Positions 1 through 5,588 of a DNA stretch of 5,588 nt are shown in pieces; within the stretch, counting starts at the first letter, position 1; each line of letters begins with the position of its first letter. The notes beneath the pieces were generated by a model that worked only from the letters and a program-made list of their open reading frames with translations, did no database searches and was not told the DNA's origin. The stretch is from positions 1 to 5,588 of the forward strand of contig CAJTQG010000071.1 of NCBI GenBank assembly GCA_910578605.1. Direction: 5' to 3'. Both the position numbers and the translations under genes were made by a program. This DNA is from an uncultured Lachnospiraceae bacterium. Its GTDB lineage: Bacteria; Bacillota; Clostridia; Lachnospirales; Lachnospiraceae.

Positions 1-187
1 AATAATGATAATACAAGTCAGTCTTATTAAATTCTCCCTTCAGCTTCCCAATTGTATGTATTTTCGCAATCGTTCGCTCCAGCTTATTTCCAAACCATCT
101 GTTGGAAACAAGATAATATAGCCCTCCCGCCAGTATTGCTATAATAATAATGGATAATATAATATATCTCTTTCTTTTCCCTTTCAT
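1..187 (-). CDS. Small single-pass membrane protein, 3' end cut off by window edge
   Basis: An ATG at 185-187 opens a frame of 62 codons that stays open to base 1, so the gene is truncated at its C-terminus. The protein starts MKGKRKRY, then has a strongly hydrophobic stretch at about residues 8-27 (IILSIIIIAILAGGLYYLV), and continues with a charged, soluble-looking part (WFGNKLERTIAKIHTIGKLKGEF). The basic start followed by one hydrophobic helix suggests an N-terminal membrane anchor or an uncleaved signal, with the rest outside the cell. AGAGAGG lies 8 bases upstream, a good ribosome binding site. The start is 23 bases behind the stop of the RHS gene, so the two are probably co-transcribed. 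I do not recognise a family. Its position behind a toxin-like RHS tip makes an immunity or accessory role possible, but this is inference from location only. Confidence 0.72.
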   Translation of the reverse strand, partial: MKGKRKRYIILSIIIIAILAGGLYYLVSNRWFGNKLERTIAKIHTIGKLKGEFNKTDLYYHY

Positions 188-195
188 GGATTTTT

Positions 196-202
196 CCTCT
201 CT
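196..202 (-). promoter_or_regulatory. Ribosome binding site of the small membrane protein
   Basis: AGAGAGG on the minus strand sits 8 bases before the ATG at 185-187, in the 23-base gap behind the RHS stop. It supports this start and shows that the small gene is independently translated and is not a tail of the RHS gene. Confidence 0.6.
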
Positions 203-210
203 TTACTTTC

Positions 211-3200
211 TTATTTATATCTGTTTAAATAAGCACCACCATTGTCTATCAGGTTACACATTGCTAATACCGTAAGCTTTTTAATGCCTCTGCTGTCTAC
301 TGCATAGTATATTCTTACCAAACTATTACCATTTCCGTTCCCAGCACCAACATATACAAGCCAGCCATAATTTTTTCTTTTGTCTCCATTTGGACATAAA
401 TCTATAAATGCATTATCATCACCTTTATCTGTTGATACAAATCCATAATATCCAGGCCACAAGTTGATGCCATTTGCCTCCACAGTTCCATCACTTGCAA
501 TGACTTTTCCAGTTACTTTGTTGGCAAAATATCTTGCTATACATTTATCATGTGAAAAATGTCCTGCATTGCACCCTAACACAACTAATAGTTTTATATT
601 TTTCTTTTTCAAAAATTTGATTTGTTCCTTGCTTAACAGTATTTTATCTTTAGTGGATAATATGTCAGGATTCGCATGGGAATTTATAATAGCCAAATCT
701 CTCTTTGTTCCTAGTCCATTCCACCATGCTGTAAAGTCCTTGTATTCATCTCCTACTTTCTGGTAAAAAGTAGTTTCTTTGAAATGCTTGCCAATGAGTG
801 TTTTTACATTATTATTTTCACTTTTAAATTGTTTTATGGAAAACATTGCTACAGAAACAGCGGCTCTTCCCTGAGGATCGTACAGGGCTATCGGGTCGTT
901 CCCACAGTAGGCATACAGATTGAAATCCATATCTCCCACATTGATTCGCGCCAAGTCGTCCGCATTAATAAACCGTCCTGTATTGCTGTCATAATATCGT
1001 GTCTGCAAATAAAAATAACCTGTTTCCTTATCTTGATAATAACTTCGATATCGAATTGGATTTAACTGTGCAATGTTTTTATCTCCTTCCGTCTGTACAA
1101 TGTTTCCCCATGCATCATAAGTATAACCGCAAACAACATCCCCTTCCTCGTCTACAATCCGCAGCACATCCTTCTGTACATTTTTCTCATAATAATAAGC
1201 CTTATCCTGATAAAGGAAACCAAGAATTTCACTTTTATTATCATACATATACCAAATGCTTTCCCCATCTGTCGTCTCAGCAATAATGTCCTTGCCCTCC
1301 ACTAGATAGTGGGTTTGTATACCATTTACATTTTTGTATATTCTCATGCCATCATCATTATAAGTATAGGTGATTTTTTGATTATCTTTTTCTATACCGC
1401 AAAGCTTTGTTCCCTGCCACTGCATGGAGGAGCCATCATAGTATGTAACCGGATTTCCATTGGCATCATATTCAATATAGTTTCCGTTATAGCTTGTCAA
1501 TACATCATTCCAAAGATTTGACTCATATGAATAGATGTTGATTATTTTCTCCTGTTTTCCTTGCAATCCTACTTTCGTATTATCGTTGTTTTTATTGGAG
1601 TATTGCACTGTTTTTAAAAGATTATTGTACATATCATAATAGTATTCACTGGTATAACCCGTAATTTTGCTGCATTCCTTAAATAATTGACCGTTGTCCA
1701 TATAATCGTAAATAACTGTTATTTCTCCATTTTGTCTGATTTGGGTAATTTGTCCTGCTGTATTGTAGGTATAATCCAATATATCACCATTTTGATATTG
1801 AATCCGAACAATTTGATTTTCTTTGTTATATACATATTTTGTATTCTGAATGATTTTATCTTTATTCTGAATTTGACAATACATATTATCATTCTTTTCT
1901 TCCCTTGTATAGACTGCCTGGGACAAAAGATTTACTGTTGTACTGTCATTATCTATGCATTGCTCCCACACATGCATACCATCAGAGTAGGTTATATGGG
2001 TTTTATTTTCCTGATAATCATATACTGCCGAAAATCCATTATTGGTATGGACGGATTTGATTCTGCATTCCTTGTCATACTCATAGGTATATAAAGTTCC
2101 GCTTAATGTGTCAAGGTAACTGGTCACTATATTGTCCTCGTCCAATGTATACTCTGCTGTGCACAGGTCATTACAGTATTTTTTTGCTTCCCCTTCTTCT
2201 GTATCTAAAGATATCACATCCTGATTTCCATAGGTAAGCTTATTCTCTTCCTCATTGTAATCTATCAGCGTTGCCTGATTGACAGATACCGACTGCATGT
2301 CCCCTGATTCATCATATTCCATTTGATAGATGTCATTATTGTTGACAAGAGTTTCTATATTGCCGTCTTTGCTGTATTCATATAAATTGATTCGATACTC
2401 ATCACCGTTTCCTGCTATTTCTGCCGTTACTTTTCCGTCTCTGTCATAGACATAATGAATAACAGCCTCTCCCTTTCCTGCACATTTTATTTTGCTGTTC
2501 ACCGGGTCGCATATATTTTTCTGCAGTCTGTCATCTTCTGTTACAATAGTTGTCACCTTATCATATTCACCAATCCAATCCTTATATTCATCTAATATGA
2601 CTTGATTCCCTTCATACTGCATAGGATTGGAATCTTCTTTGTCTGTAATTCCGTCAAAATCAGAATCAGCCAAATGGGGATTGGTTTTGTTCTTTAATTC
2701 TTCGCTATTTGTTACTCCATCATTGTCAAAGTCTCCATCCTCCGTGTATTCCGTGGGGCTTGTTCCCAATTCAAAGCATTCCTCATAATCAGTAAATCCA
2801 TCCCCGTCGGTATCTGCACTCTTTGGGTTTGTATTCGTTGTCCATCTCTCCTCCACATCCTGTATTCCGTCCCCGTCCAAATCGCTGGAGTAGTATTCAA
2901 TATTTCCCTCATTGATGCAAAAGCTGTGTGCATTTGATTTTACCATCTCCCCTAATATAGTGCTTCCTGTAAAGGCAATATCCATATAGGTATAATCTTT
3001 GTCTATTGTAAATTCAGGATGAGTTGTATCCAGCGTCTTCAAAAAAGTAAATTCTTCCTCCTCATCATATCTAACATAGATATCTATATTTTCCATCTGC
3101 TTATTGCTTTCATATTCTACCTGAAATACTTGATTGTCTATTTCTATATCCGTATCTAATATCGTATCATTTCTCACTTGTATAAAAGTTTGATATAACT

Positions 3201-3849
3201 GGTTTACTGTATAAATTGCTGTGCATGTAAATTTTCCTGTACTGGTAATGAGATTTTTTGCAATAAGCATACCTTCCACTTTTACAGATTGCCCATTTAA
3301 GGTGATAGTACCATTGGGTGCATATATGATTCCTTTAAAGCAAGCATCTCCTGTGTTAATATGAATGTCCCCTCTTTTGGAATAAAGAATTGTTATGGCA
3401 TCCGTGTTAATACTGGTACAATTGATATCTATACTGCCCTCCGCCATCATTACATTACTTAGTGTGATATTTCCACATTGTAATGCAATATTGGCTTTTG
3501 AATAAATATCTCCCTCATTGGCAAATTCATTTCCTCCATAATGATACTCATTATATTGCTGTATATTTTTGCTTGCATATAATATACTCATAATAGCATC
3601 CTGCAGCTTAGGCAGATTTGAGGATTCTTCCTCTCTTCCAGATACATGAGTAACACCATTATGATATTGTATGTTTGCCGCCTGTATTGCAGGGTAGGCA
3701 TTCTCCTTAGGATTTTCCGCCGCCAATATACCAAAACCAATATTCGGTGTGAGTACTACTAAAACCGCAACACATACAGCAATAAGCCTTTTTGCATTCT
3801 TTATCCCTTTTTTACTCATCATTGTTTTTGTTTCTTTTGTTTTCTTCAT
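211..3849 (-). CDS. Secreted RHS/YD-repeat protein with calcium-type repeats and a caspase/CHAT-like C-terminal tip
   Basis: This intact 1212-residue frame encodes a large exported protein. Seen in order: a long basic N-terminus and hydrophobic stretch (about 21-44, likely Sec signal, possible cleavage after ILAA); a region of short alternating strands (about 108-206, with IYAPNG and GMLIAKNL) resembling a beta-solenoid; a beta-rich segment (about 225-312, possibly Ig/Fn3-like); four DxDxDG-type repeats (323-409); YD repeats (about 465-900, such as YEYDKE, YTYNTAGQ and IEYDANGN); and the RHS core (about 930-995, with RYRSYY, TGYFYLQTRYYD, TGRFINADD, and DPQGR at 991-995). A distinct 217-residue tip follows. 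RHS proteins form a hollow YD-repeat shell holding a C-terminal effector, which is the likely role here, perhaps in contact-dependent competition. I see no LPxTG or other wall anchor. The ATG at 3849 is preferred over internal ATGs at 3822 and 3819 because AAAGG lies 5 bases upstream of it only. The actual target is unknown. Confidence 0.93.
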   Translation of the reverse strand: MKKTKETKTMMSKKGIKNAKRLIAVCVAVLVVLTPNIGFGILAAENPKENAYPAIQAANIQYHNGVTHVSGREEESSNLPKLQDAIMSILYASKNIQQYNEYHYGGNEFANEGDIYSKANIALQCGNITLSNVMMAEGSIDINCTSINTDAITILYSKRGDIHINTGDACFKGIIYAPNGTITLNGQSVKVEGMLIAKNLITSTGKFTCTAIYTVNQLYQTFIQVRNDTILDTDIEIDNQVFQVEYESNKQMENIDIYVRYDEEEEFTFLKTLDTTHPEFTIDKDYTYMDIAFTGSTILGEMVKSNAHSFCINEGNIEYYSSDLDGDGIQDVEERWTTNTNPKSADTDGDGFTDYEECFELGTSPTEYTEDGDFDNDGVTNSEELKNKTNPHLADSDFDGITDKEDSNPMQYEGNQVILDEYKDWIGEYDKVTTIVTEDDRLQKNICDPVNSKIKCAGKGEAVIHYVYDRDGKVTAEIAGNGDEYRINLYEYSKDGNIETLVNNNDIYQMEYDESGDMQSVSVNQATLIDYNEEENKLTYGNQDVISLDTEEGEAKKYCNDLCTAEYTLDEDNIVTSYLDTLSGTLYTYEYDKECRIKSVHTNNGFSAVYDYQENKTHITYSDGMHVWEQCIDNDSTTVNLLSQAVYTREEKNDNMYCQIQNKDKIIQNTKYVYNKENQIVRIQYQNGDILDYTYNTAGQITQIRQNGEITVIYDYMDNGQLFKECSKITGYTSEYYYDMYNNLLKTVQYSNKNNDNTKVGLQGKQEKIINIYSYESNLWNDVLTSYNGNYIEYDANGNPVTYYDGSSMQWQGTKLCGIEKDNQKITYTYNDDGMRIYKNVNGIQTHYLVEGKDIIAETTDGESIWYMYDNKSEILGFLYQDKAYYYEKNVQKDVLRIVDEEGDVVCGYTYDAWGNIVQTEGDKNIAQLNPIRYRSYYQDKETGYFYLQTRYYDSNTGRFINADDLARINVGDMDFNLYAYCGNDPIALYDPQGRAAVSVAMFSIKQFKSENNNVKTLIGKHFKETTFYQKVGDEYKDFTAWWNGLGTKRDLAIINSHANPDILSTKDKILLSKEQIKFLKKKNIKLLVVLGCNAGHFSHDKCIARYFANKVTGKVIASDGTVEANGINLWPGYYGFVSTDKGDDNAFIDLCPNGDKRKNYGWLVYVGAGNGNGNSLVRIYYAVDSRGIKKLTVLAMCNLIDNGGAYLNRYK
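214..864 (-). other. C-terminal tip domain of the RHS protein, CHAT/caspase-like cysteine peptidase pattern
   Basis: Residues 996-1212, directly after the DPQGR motif, form the variable tip. Two hydrophobic strands each end in a candidate catalytic residue: DLAIINSHAN with His1058 (676-678) and IKLLVVLGCNAGH with Cys1093 (571-573). The segment after the Cys (ARYFANKVTGKVIASDGTV) follows the layout of CHAT peptidases, where the Cys motif (roughly LSACNTG) is followed by a helix and a strand like GxxSVVASLWPV. The spacing of 35 residues between His and Cys and the strand-then-residue pattern fit clan CD peptidases. The residue after His is Ala in place of the usual Gly. No HNH, ADP-ribosyltransferase or deaminase motif is evident. 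Assignment is by pattern only; a non-catalytic relative or a new family remains possible. Confidence 0.5.
865..1062 (-). other. RHS-associated core
   Basis: Residues 930-995 carry the conserved end of the RHS shell: RYRSYYQDKETGYFYLQTRY, then DSNTGRFINADD, NLYAYCGNDPIALYDPQGR. In characterised RHS proteins this core seals the shell, and the DPxG motif marks where the tip is released by self-cleavage or where the exchangeable tip begins. Whether cleavage happens in this protein cannot be seen. Confidence 0.9.
2623..2883 (-). repeat. Four thrombospondin type-3-like calcium-binding repeats in the RHS protein
   Basis: Residues 323-409 contain four aspartate-rich loops starting at D323 (DLDGDGIQD), D346 (DTDGDGFTD), D373 (DFDNDGVTN) and D395 (DSDFDGITD), each followed by an acidic helix-like stretch (VEE, YEE, SEE, KED) and, in the first three, by an NP or SP turn. 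This matches bacterial type-3 thrombospondin repeats, which bind calcium outside the cell and act as a stiff spacer. Here they separate the N-terminal domains from the YD-repeat shell. It supports an extracellular location for the protein. Confidence 0.85.
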
Positions 3850-3964
3850 TTTTTCCTTTATCCTTTCCTTGCTTTGTAAATTGGTTATTTTTCCATTTTA
3901 TTTTGCCTATATTGATTTCAATTTTTTGTAGAATTGCTATTTGGATTTATGATTGCATTTATTG
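3850..3964 (-). other. Spacer between ligase and RHS genes, no clear terminator
   Basis: These 115 bases are very AT-rich. I see no GC-rich hairpin followed by T residues on the minus strand, so transcription from the carrier/ligase genes may continue into the RHS gene. A weak sigma-A-like match (TTGAAA, 15 bases, TAAAAT) is present, but such matches are expected by chance in AT-rich DNA. The only firm element is the purine-rich ribosome binding region next to the RHS start. Confidence 0.4.
3855..3859 (-). promoter_or_regulatory. Ribosome binding site of the RHS gene
   Basis: AAAGG on the minus strand lies 5 bases before the ATG at 3847-3849; a second purine-rich run (AAGGAAAGGA, 3861-3870) lies just upstream. 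The internal ATGs at codons 10 and 11 have only an A-rich stretch before them, so this site fixes the start. Confidence 0.6.
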
Positions 3965-5236
3965 CTATGCTTTCTCGCTTATGAAACATGCAAGCTTTCC
4001 GGTTCTATCCTCCGGCAGAAGTCTGTCATAAAACCGAAAATGATATTGGGCTTCTTTTAAACGATTTTCCATCACTGCCTCACCAAATAATTCCGTCAGC
4101 ATTTGCGTGTCACATTCCTCCTCCAACACTACCTTCACTTCAAATCTTTGATAATCCTTTTGAACAATCTGAAATTGTTTCACAATACCATCTGTATAAT
4201 TATTTACATAATCCATTGCCCTGATAAATACATAGGCATTGATTTTTTCTCCGTTTTCACAAATGATGTAGTCATTTGACCGTCCTAAAGTAAGCTCTAA
4301 TATAGGTGATGTATTTTTACACGGACAACACTTATTCTTTTGATGTTTGACTTTTCCGTAATCTCCTATCCGATAGCGAATCAACGGCATTACCGTGTTT
4401 GTTTTTGTAGTAATAATCAGTTCTTCCTCCTGCCCTGTTAATCTTTCGCTCTCCACTATCACATTGTCTCTCATAATGTGCAGCTTTCCATAAGGACACT
4501 CATAGGCTATGGAATTAAATTCATTGGCGCCATATTGATTGGCTATGGCACAGTGAAAATGCCTTCTGATTTCATTTCTGATCTTATCCGTCAGCATTTC
4601 TCCTGACAATTCTATGTAACTTACACTATCTAAAGATTTTAGATTATAATAATCTATACACTCACACAAAAGCAGGGCAATACTTGGCTGCAGAAGAAGC
4701 CATTTAGGTTGAAATTCACGCATTTTTTCATAAATCTCATGTATTCTCTCTTTTGTCAAATTGGATTTAGAAAAACCTAGTTCCGTTTCCTTTTTAATTT
4801 CCTCTCTATTTTCCCCTTGGTTTTGCTCCCCCATCTTGTCATTATCTTTTTGTATCGTGAAAAAATAACATAACTTATCCTTTGGCAATATTCCGTAATA
4901 ATGATAGCGATACCACCATAATCCCAGCATGGATTTTTTATAATCCTCCGGCTTCCAATAAATATCCATATAAGTTCCTGTAGAACCTGAGGTTCGTCCA
5001 TGCATCAGCTTATTTTGATAAAATAACGCATGTCCTTGGGGCGACAATACGGACTGTGAATTTTGCAAAAGCCATGTTCTGTCTAATATGGGGTATATCT
5101 CGTCTTCCTCTTTCTTCATTTGGACATATGCAGGAATACTATTGTATGCTTCTTCTAAAAAATCATTGTAATTTCTTTCCTTCATCCTCTGTTTTCCTTT
5201 CTTCACTTCCTCATTGAATTGAATTTTCAGGAGCAT
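3965..5236 (-). CDS. PaaK/CapK-type adenylate-forming ligase
   Basis: This is a 423-residue cytoplasmic enzyme of the phenylacetate-CoA ligase/CapK group, which activates a carboxylic acid with ATP to an acyl-AMP and passes it to a thiol. Motifs are complete: the phosphate loop TSGSTG (82-87), QYGANE (234-239, the A5 position), PLIRYRIGD (284-292, A7), a Cys cluster CCPC (303-306) where relatives have a CxC-GR type turn, LGRSNDYI (317-324, A8), and EDRTGKL (409-415) with the likely catalytic Lys414. Length fits the family (about 400-440). The substrate cannot be read from sequence. The gene follows an acyl carrier gene, so loading that carrier is a plausible task. The start is uncertain: the longest frame overlaps the carrier by 10 bases but lacks a good ribosome binding site, whereas the ATG at 5185 (codon 18) has AAAGGA 9 bases upstream and gives a 405-residue protein. 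A charged segment at about 130-152 is poorly conserved-looking and may be a surface loop insertion. Confidence 0.9.
   Translation of the reverse strand: MLLKIQFNEEVKKGKQRMKERNYNDFLEEAYNSIPAYVQMKKEEDEIYPILDRTWLLQNSQSVLSPQGHALFYQNKLMHGRTSGSTGTYMDIYWKPEDYKKSMLGLWWYRYHYYGILPKDKLCYFFTIQKDNDKMGEQNQGENREEIKKETELGFSKSNLTKERIHEIYEKMREFQPKWLLLQPSIALLLCECIDYYNLKSLDSVSYIELSGEMLTDKIRNEIRRHFHCAIANQYGANEFNSIAYECPYGKLHIMRDNVIVESERLTGQEEELIITTKTNTVMPLIRYRIGDYGKVKHQKNKCCPCKNTSPILELTLGRSNDYIICENGEKINAYVFIRAMDYVNNYTDGIVKQFQIVQKDYQRFEVKVVLEEECDTQMLTELFGEAVMENRLKEAQYHFRFYDRLLPEDRTGKLACFISEKA
5195..5200 (-). promoter_or_regulatory. Ribosome binding site favouring an internal ligase start
   Basis: AAAGGA on the minus strand lies 9 bases before the ATG at 5183-5185 (codon 18 of the longest frame). 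The upstream ATG at 5236 is preceded only by an A-rich run lacking a GG core. This makes 5185 a good candidate for the real start, leaving a gap of 41 bases after the carrier gene. Confidence 0.45.
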
Positions 5237-5469
5237 TTTCTTTCTATATATTTCACCATCTCATCATATTTACACAGTATTTCTATTCCACATTCCTCCA
5301 AGTCAAATTCTATGGCAAATTCCTTTTCTGCATCTACAATAATCTGCATCAGGTCTACAGAATCCATATGAAGGTCATCAATCAAATGCATGCCCTCAAA
5401 GCTTTGCTTTTGTTTATTTTCCTCGTCACAGTATTTGCGGATAATCGTATTTAATCTCTCTTTTATCAT
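5227..5469 (-). CDS. Acyl carrier protein
   Basis: This 80-residue acidic protein has the size and layout of a stand-alone acyl/peptidyl carrier protein. The motif LHMDSVDLMQIIVDAEKEF (33-51) contains Ser37, the expected attachment site for 4'-phosphopantetheine, followed by the recognition helix (helix II) typical of carriers; the region before it (MHLIDDL, 27-33) matches the usual loop. It would shuttle an acyl or aminoacyl group as a thioester in the cytoplasm. The ligase gene follows immediately, so the pair probably forms an activate-and-load unit rather than primary fatty acid synthesis, whose carrier gene usually lies among fab genes; none are visible here. It is not assigned acpP because the sequence is divergent (Cys at 14, 60, 66 and 79). 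The ATG at 5469 is the only plausible start, since an in-frame stop lies 10 codons upstream. Confidence 0.9.
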   Translation of the reverse strand: MIKERLNTIIRKYCDEENKQKQSFEGMHLIDDLHMDSVDLMQIIVDAEKEFAIEFDLEECGIEILCKYDEMVKYIERKCS

Positions 5470-5481
5470 ATTTGTATTTTT

Positions 5482-5487
5482 TCCTTT
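5482..5487 (-). promoter_or_regulatory. Ribosome binding site of the carrier protein gene
   Basis: AAAGGA on the minus strand lies 12 bases before the ATG at 5467-5469. The spacing is longer than the usual 5-10 bases, which may mean modest translation, but no other start fits it. Confidence 0.45.
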
Positions 5488-5559
5488 CTAATGAACTATT
5501 ATTTTATTGCTGAAACATAAATAACATGTAACTATTCAGAGCCATGCAGATTTATACAA

Positions 5560-5582
5560 AACAGGCTGTTCAAGCTTGCTTG
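5560..5582. repeat. Two adjacent short palindromes upstream of the carrier gene
   Basis: AACAG-G-CTGTT (5560-5570) is directly followed by CAAGC-TT-GCTTG (5571-5582). Each is a 5-base inverted repeat with a 1- or 2-base centre. They lie about 90-115 bases ahead of the carrier start, in the region where an operator or the end of an upstream gene's terminator could lie. Loops this small would not make stable RNA hairpins as they stand, so a protein-binding site is the more natural reading, but chance is not excluded. Confidence 0.3.
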
Positions 5583-5588
5583 ATAAAG

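Larger units (their letters stand above)
5470..5588 (-). other. Leader region ahead of the carrier gene
   Basis: These 119 bases contain no coding frame that I can support. An in-frame stop precedes the carrier start by 10 codons. The region holds the AAAGGA ribosome binding site and the two palindromes described separately. No convincing promoter was found, so the genes may be transcribed from further upstream, outside the window. Confidence 0.4.

Noticed and set aside
464..2094. Several open frames of 70-135 codons on the plus strand inside the RHS gene
   Set aside because: They lie antisense to a long, clearly conserved RHS frame, have biased hydrophobic/low-complexity translations and no ribosome binding context that I could support.
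2712..2933. A 73-codon minus-strand frame within the calcium-repeat region
   Set aside because: It is an alternative frame over the DxDxDG repeats of the RHS protein, and its repetitive look comes from the repeated DNA there.
3893..3926. Possible promoter (TTGAAA, 15 bases, TAAAAT) before the RHS gene
   Set aside because: The spacing is shorter than the usual 16-18 bases and such matches are common in AT-rich DNA, so it is not listed as a feature.
3749..4224. Phe/Leu/Ser-rich plus-strand frames around the RHS start and ligase end
   Set aside because: They are the complements of Lys-rich coding and AT-rich spacer sequence, not genes.
4777..5001. A 74-codon minus-strand frame inside the ligase gene
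   Set aside because: It is an out-of-frame reading of the motif-complete ligase, with no family resemblance.
5549..5575. Possible promoter (TTGAAC with TATAAA) before the carrier gene on the minus strand
   Set aside because: The two boxes are only 11 bases apart, far too close for a sigma-A-type promoter.
1..5588. CRISPR array, tRNA/rRNA genes, insertion sequence or transposase
   Set aside because: No regularly spaced direct repeats, no cloverleaf-like or rRNA sequence and no transposase motifs were seen on either strand.

Overview
This is a low-GC, gapless stretch whose genes all read on the minus strand, so the biological order runs from high to low coordinates. The AT-rich coding, the AAAGGA/AGAGG-type ribosome binding sites and the very large Sec-exported RHS protein ending in a DPxGR-bounded tip suggest a Gram-positive Firmicute. 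A gut-type Clostridia member (Lachnospiraceae-like) is my best guess, inferred from protein style and not from any marker gene.

Layout in transcription order: (1) 5470-5588 is a leader with no gene, containing two small palindromes. (2) 5227-5469 encodes an 80-residue acyl carrier protein with a clear DS phosphopantetheine site. (3) 3965-5236 encodes a PaaK/CapK-type adenylate-forming ligase whose longest frame overlaps the carrier by 10 bases. (4) 3850-3964 is a 115-base AT-rich spacer without a convincing terminator. (5) 211-3849 encodes a 1212-residue secreted RHS/YD-repeat protein. It has a signal peptide, a beta-solenoid-like N-terminal part, four calcium-type aspartate repeats, YD repeats, an RHS core, and a 217-residue C-terminal tip. 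(6) 187 down to base 1 is the start of a small membrane-anchored protein that runs off the window.

The two halves look functionally different. The carrier and ligase form a classic activate-and-load pair: the ligase would adenylate a carboxylic acid and could pass it to the carrier's phosphopantetheine thiol. The RHS protein looks like a polymorphic-toxin-style exported protein whose variable tip has the pattern of a CHAT/caspase-like (clan CD) cysteine peptidase: a hydrophobic strand ending in SHAN (His1058) and another ending in LGCNAG (Cys1093), followed by a CHAT-like KVIASDGTV segment. The small membrane protein directly behind the tip, 23 bases away with its own good ribosome binding site, sits where an immunity or accessory protein would be expected. 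Whether the carrier/ligase pair serves the RHS protein or only sits beside it cannot be decided from this window.
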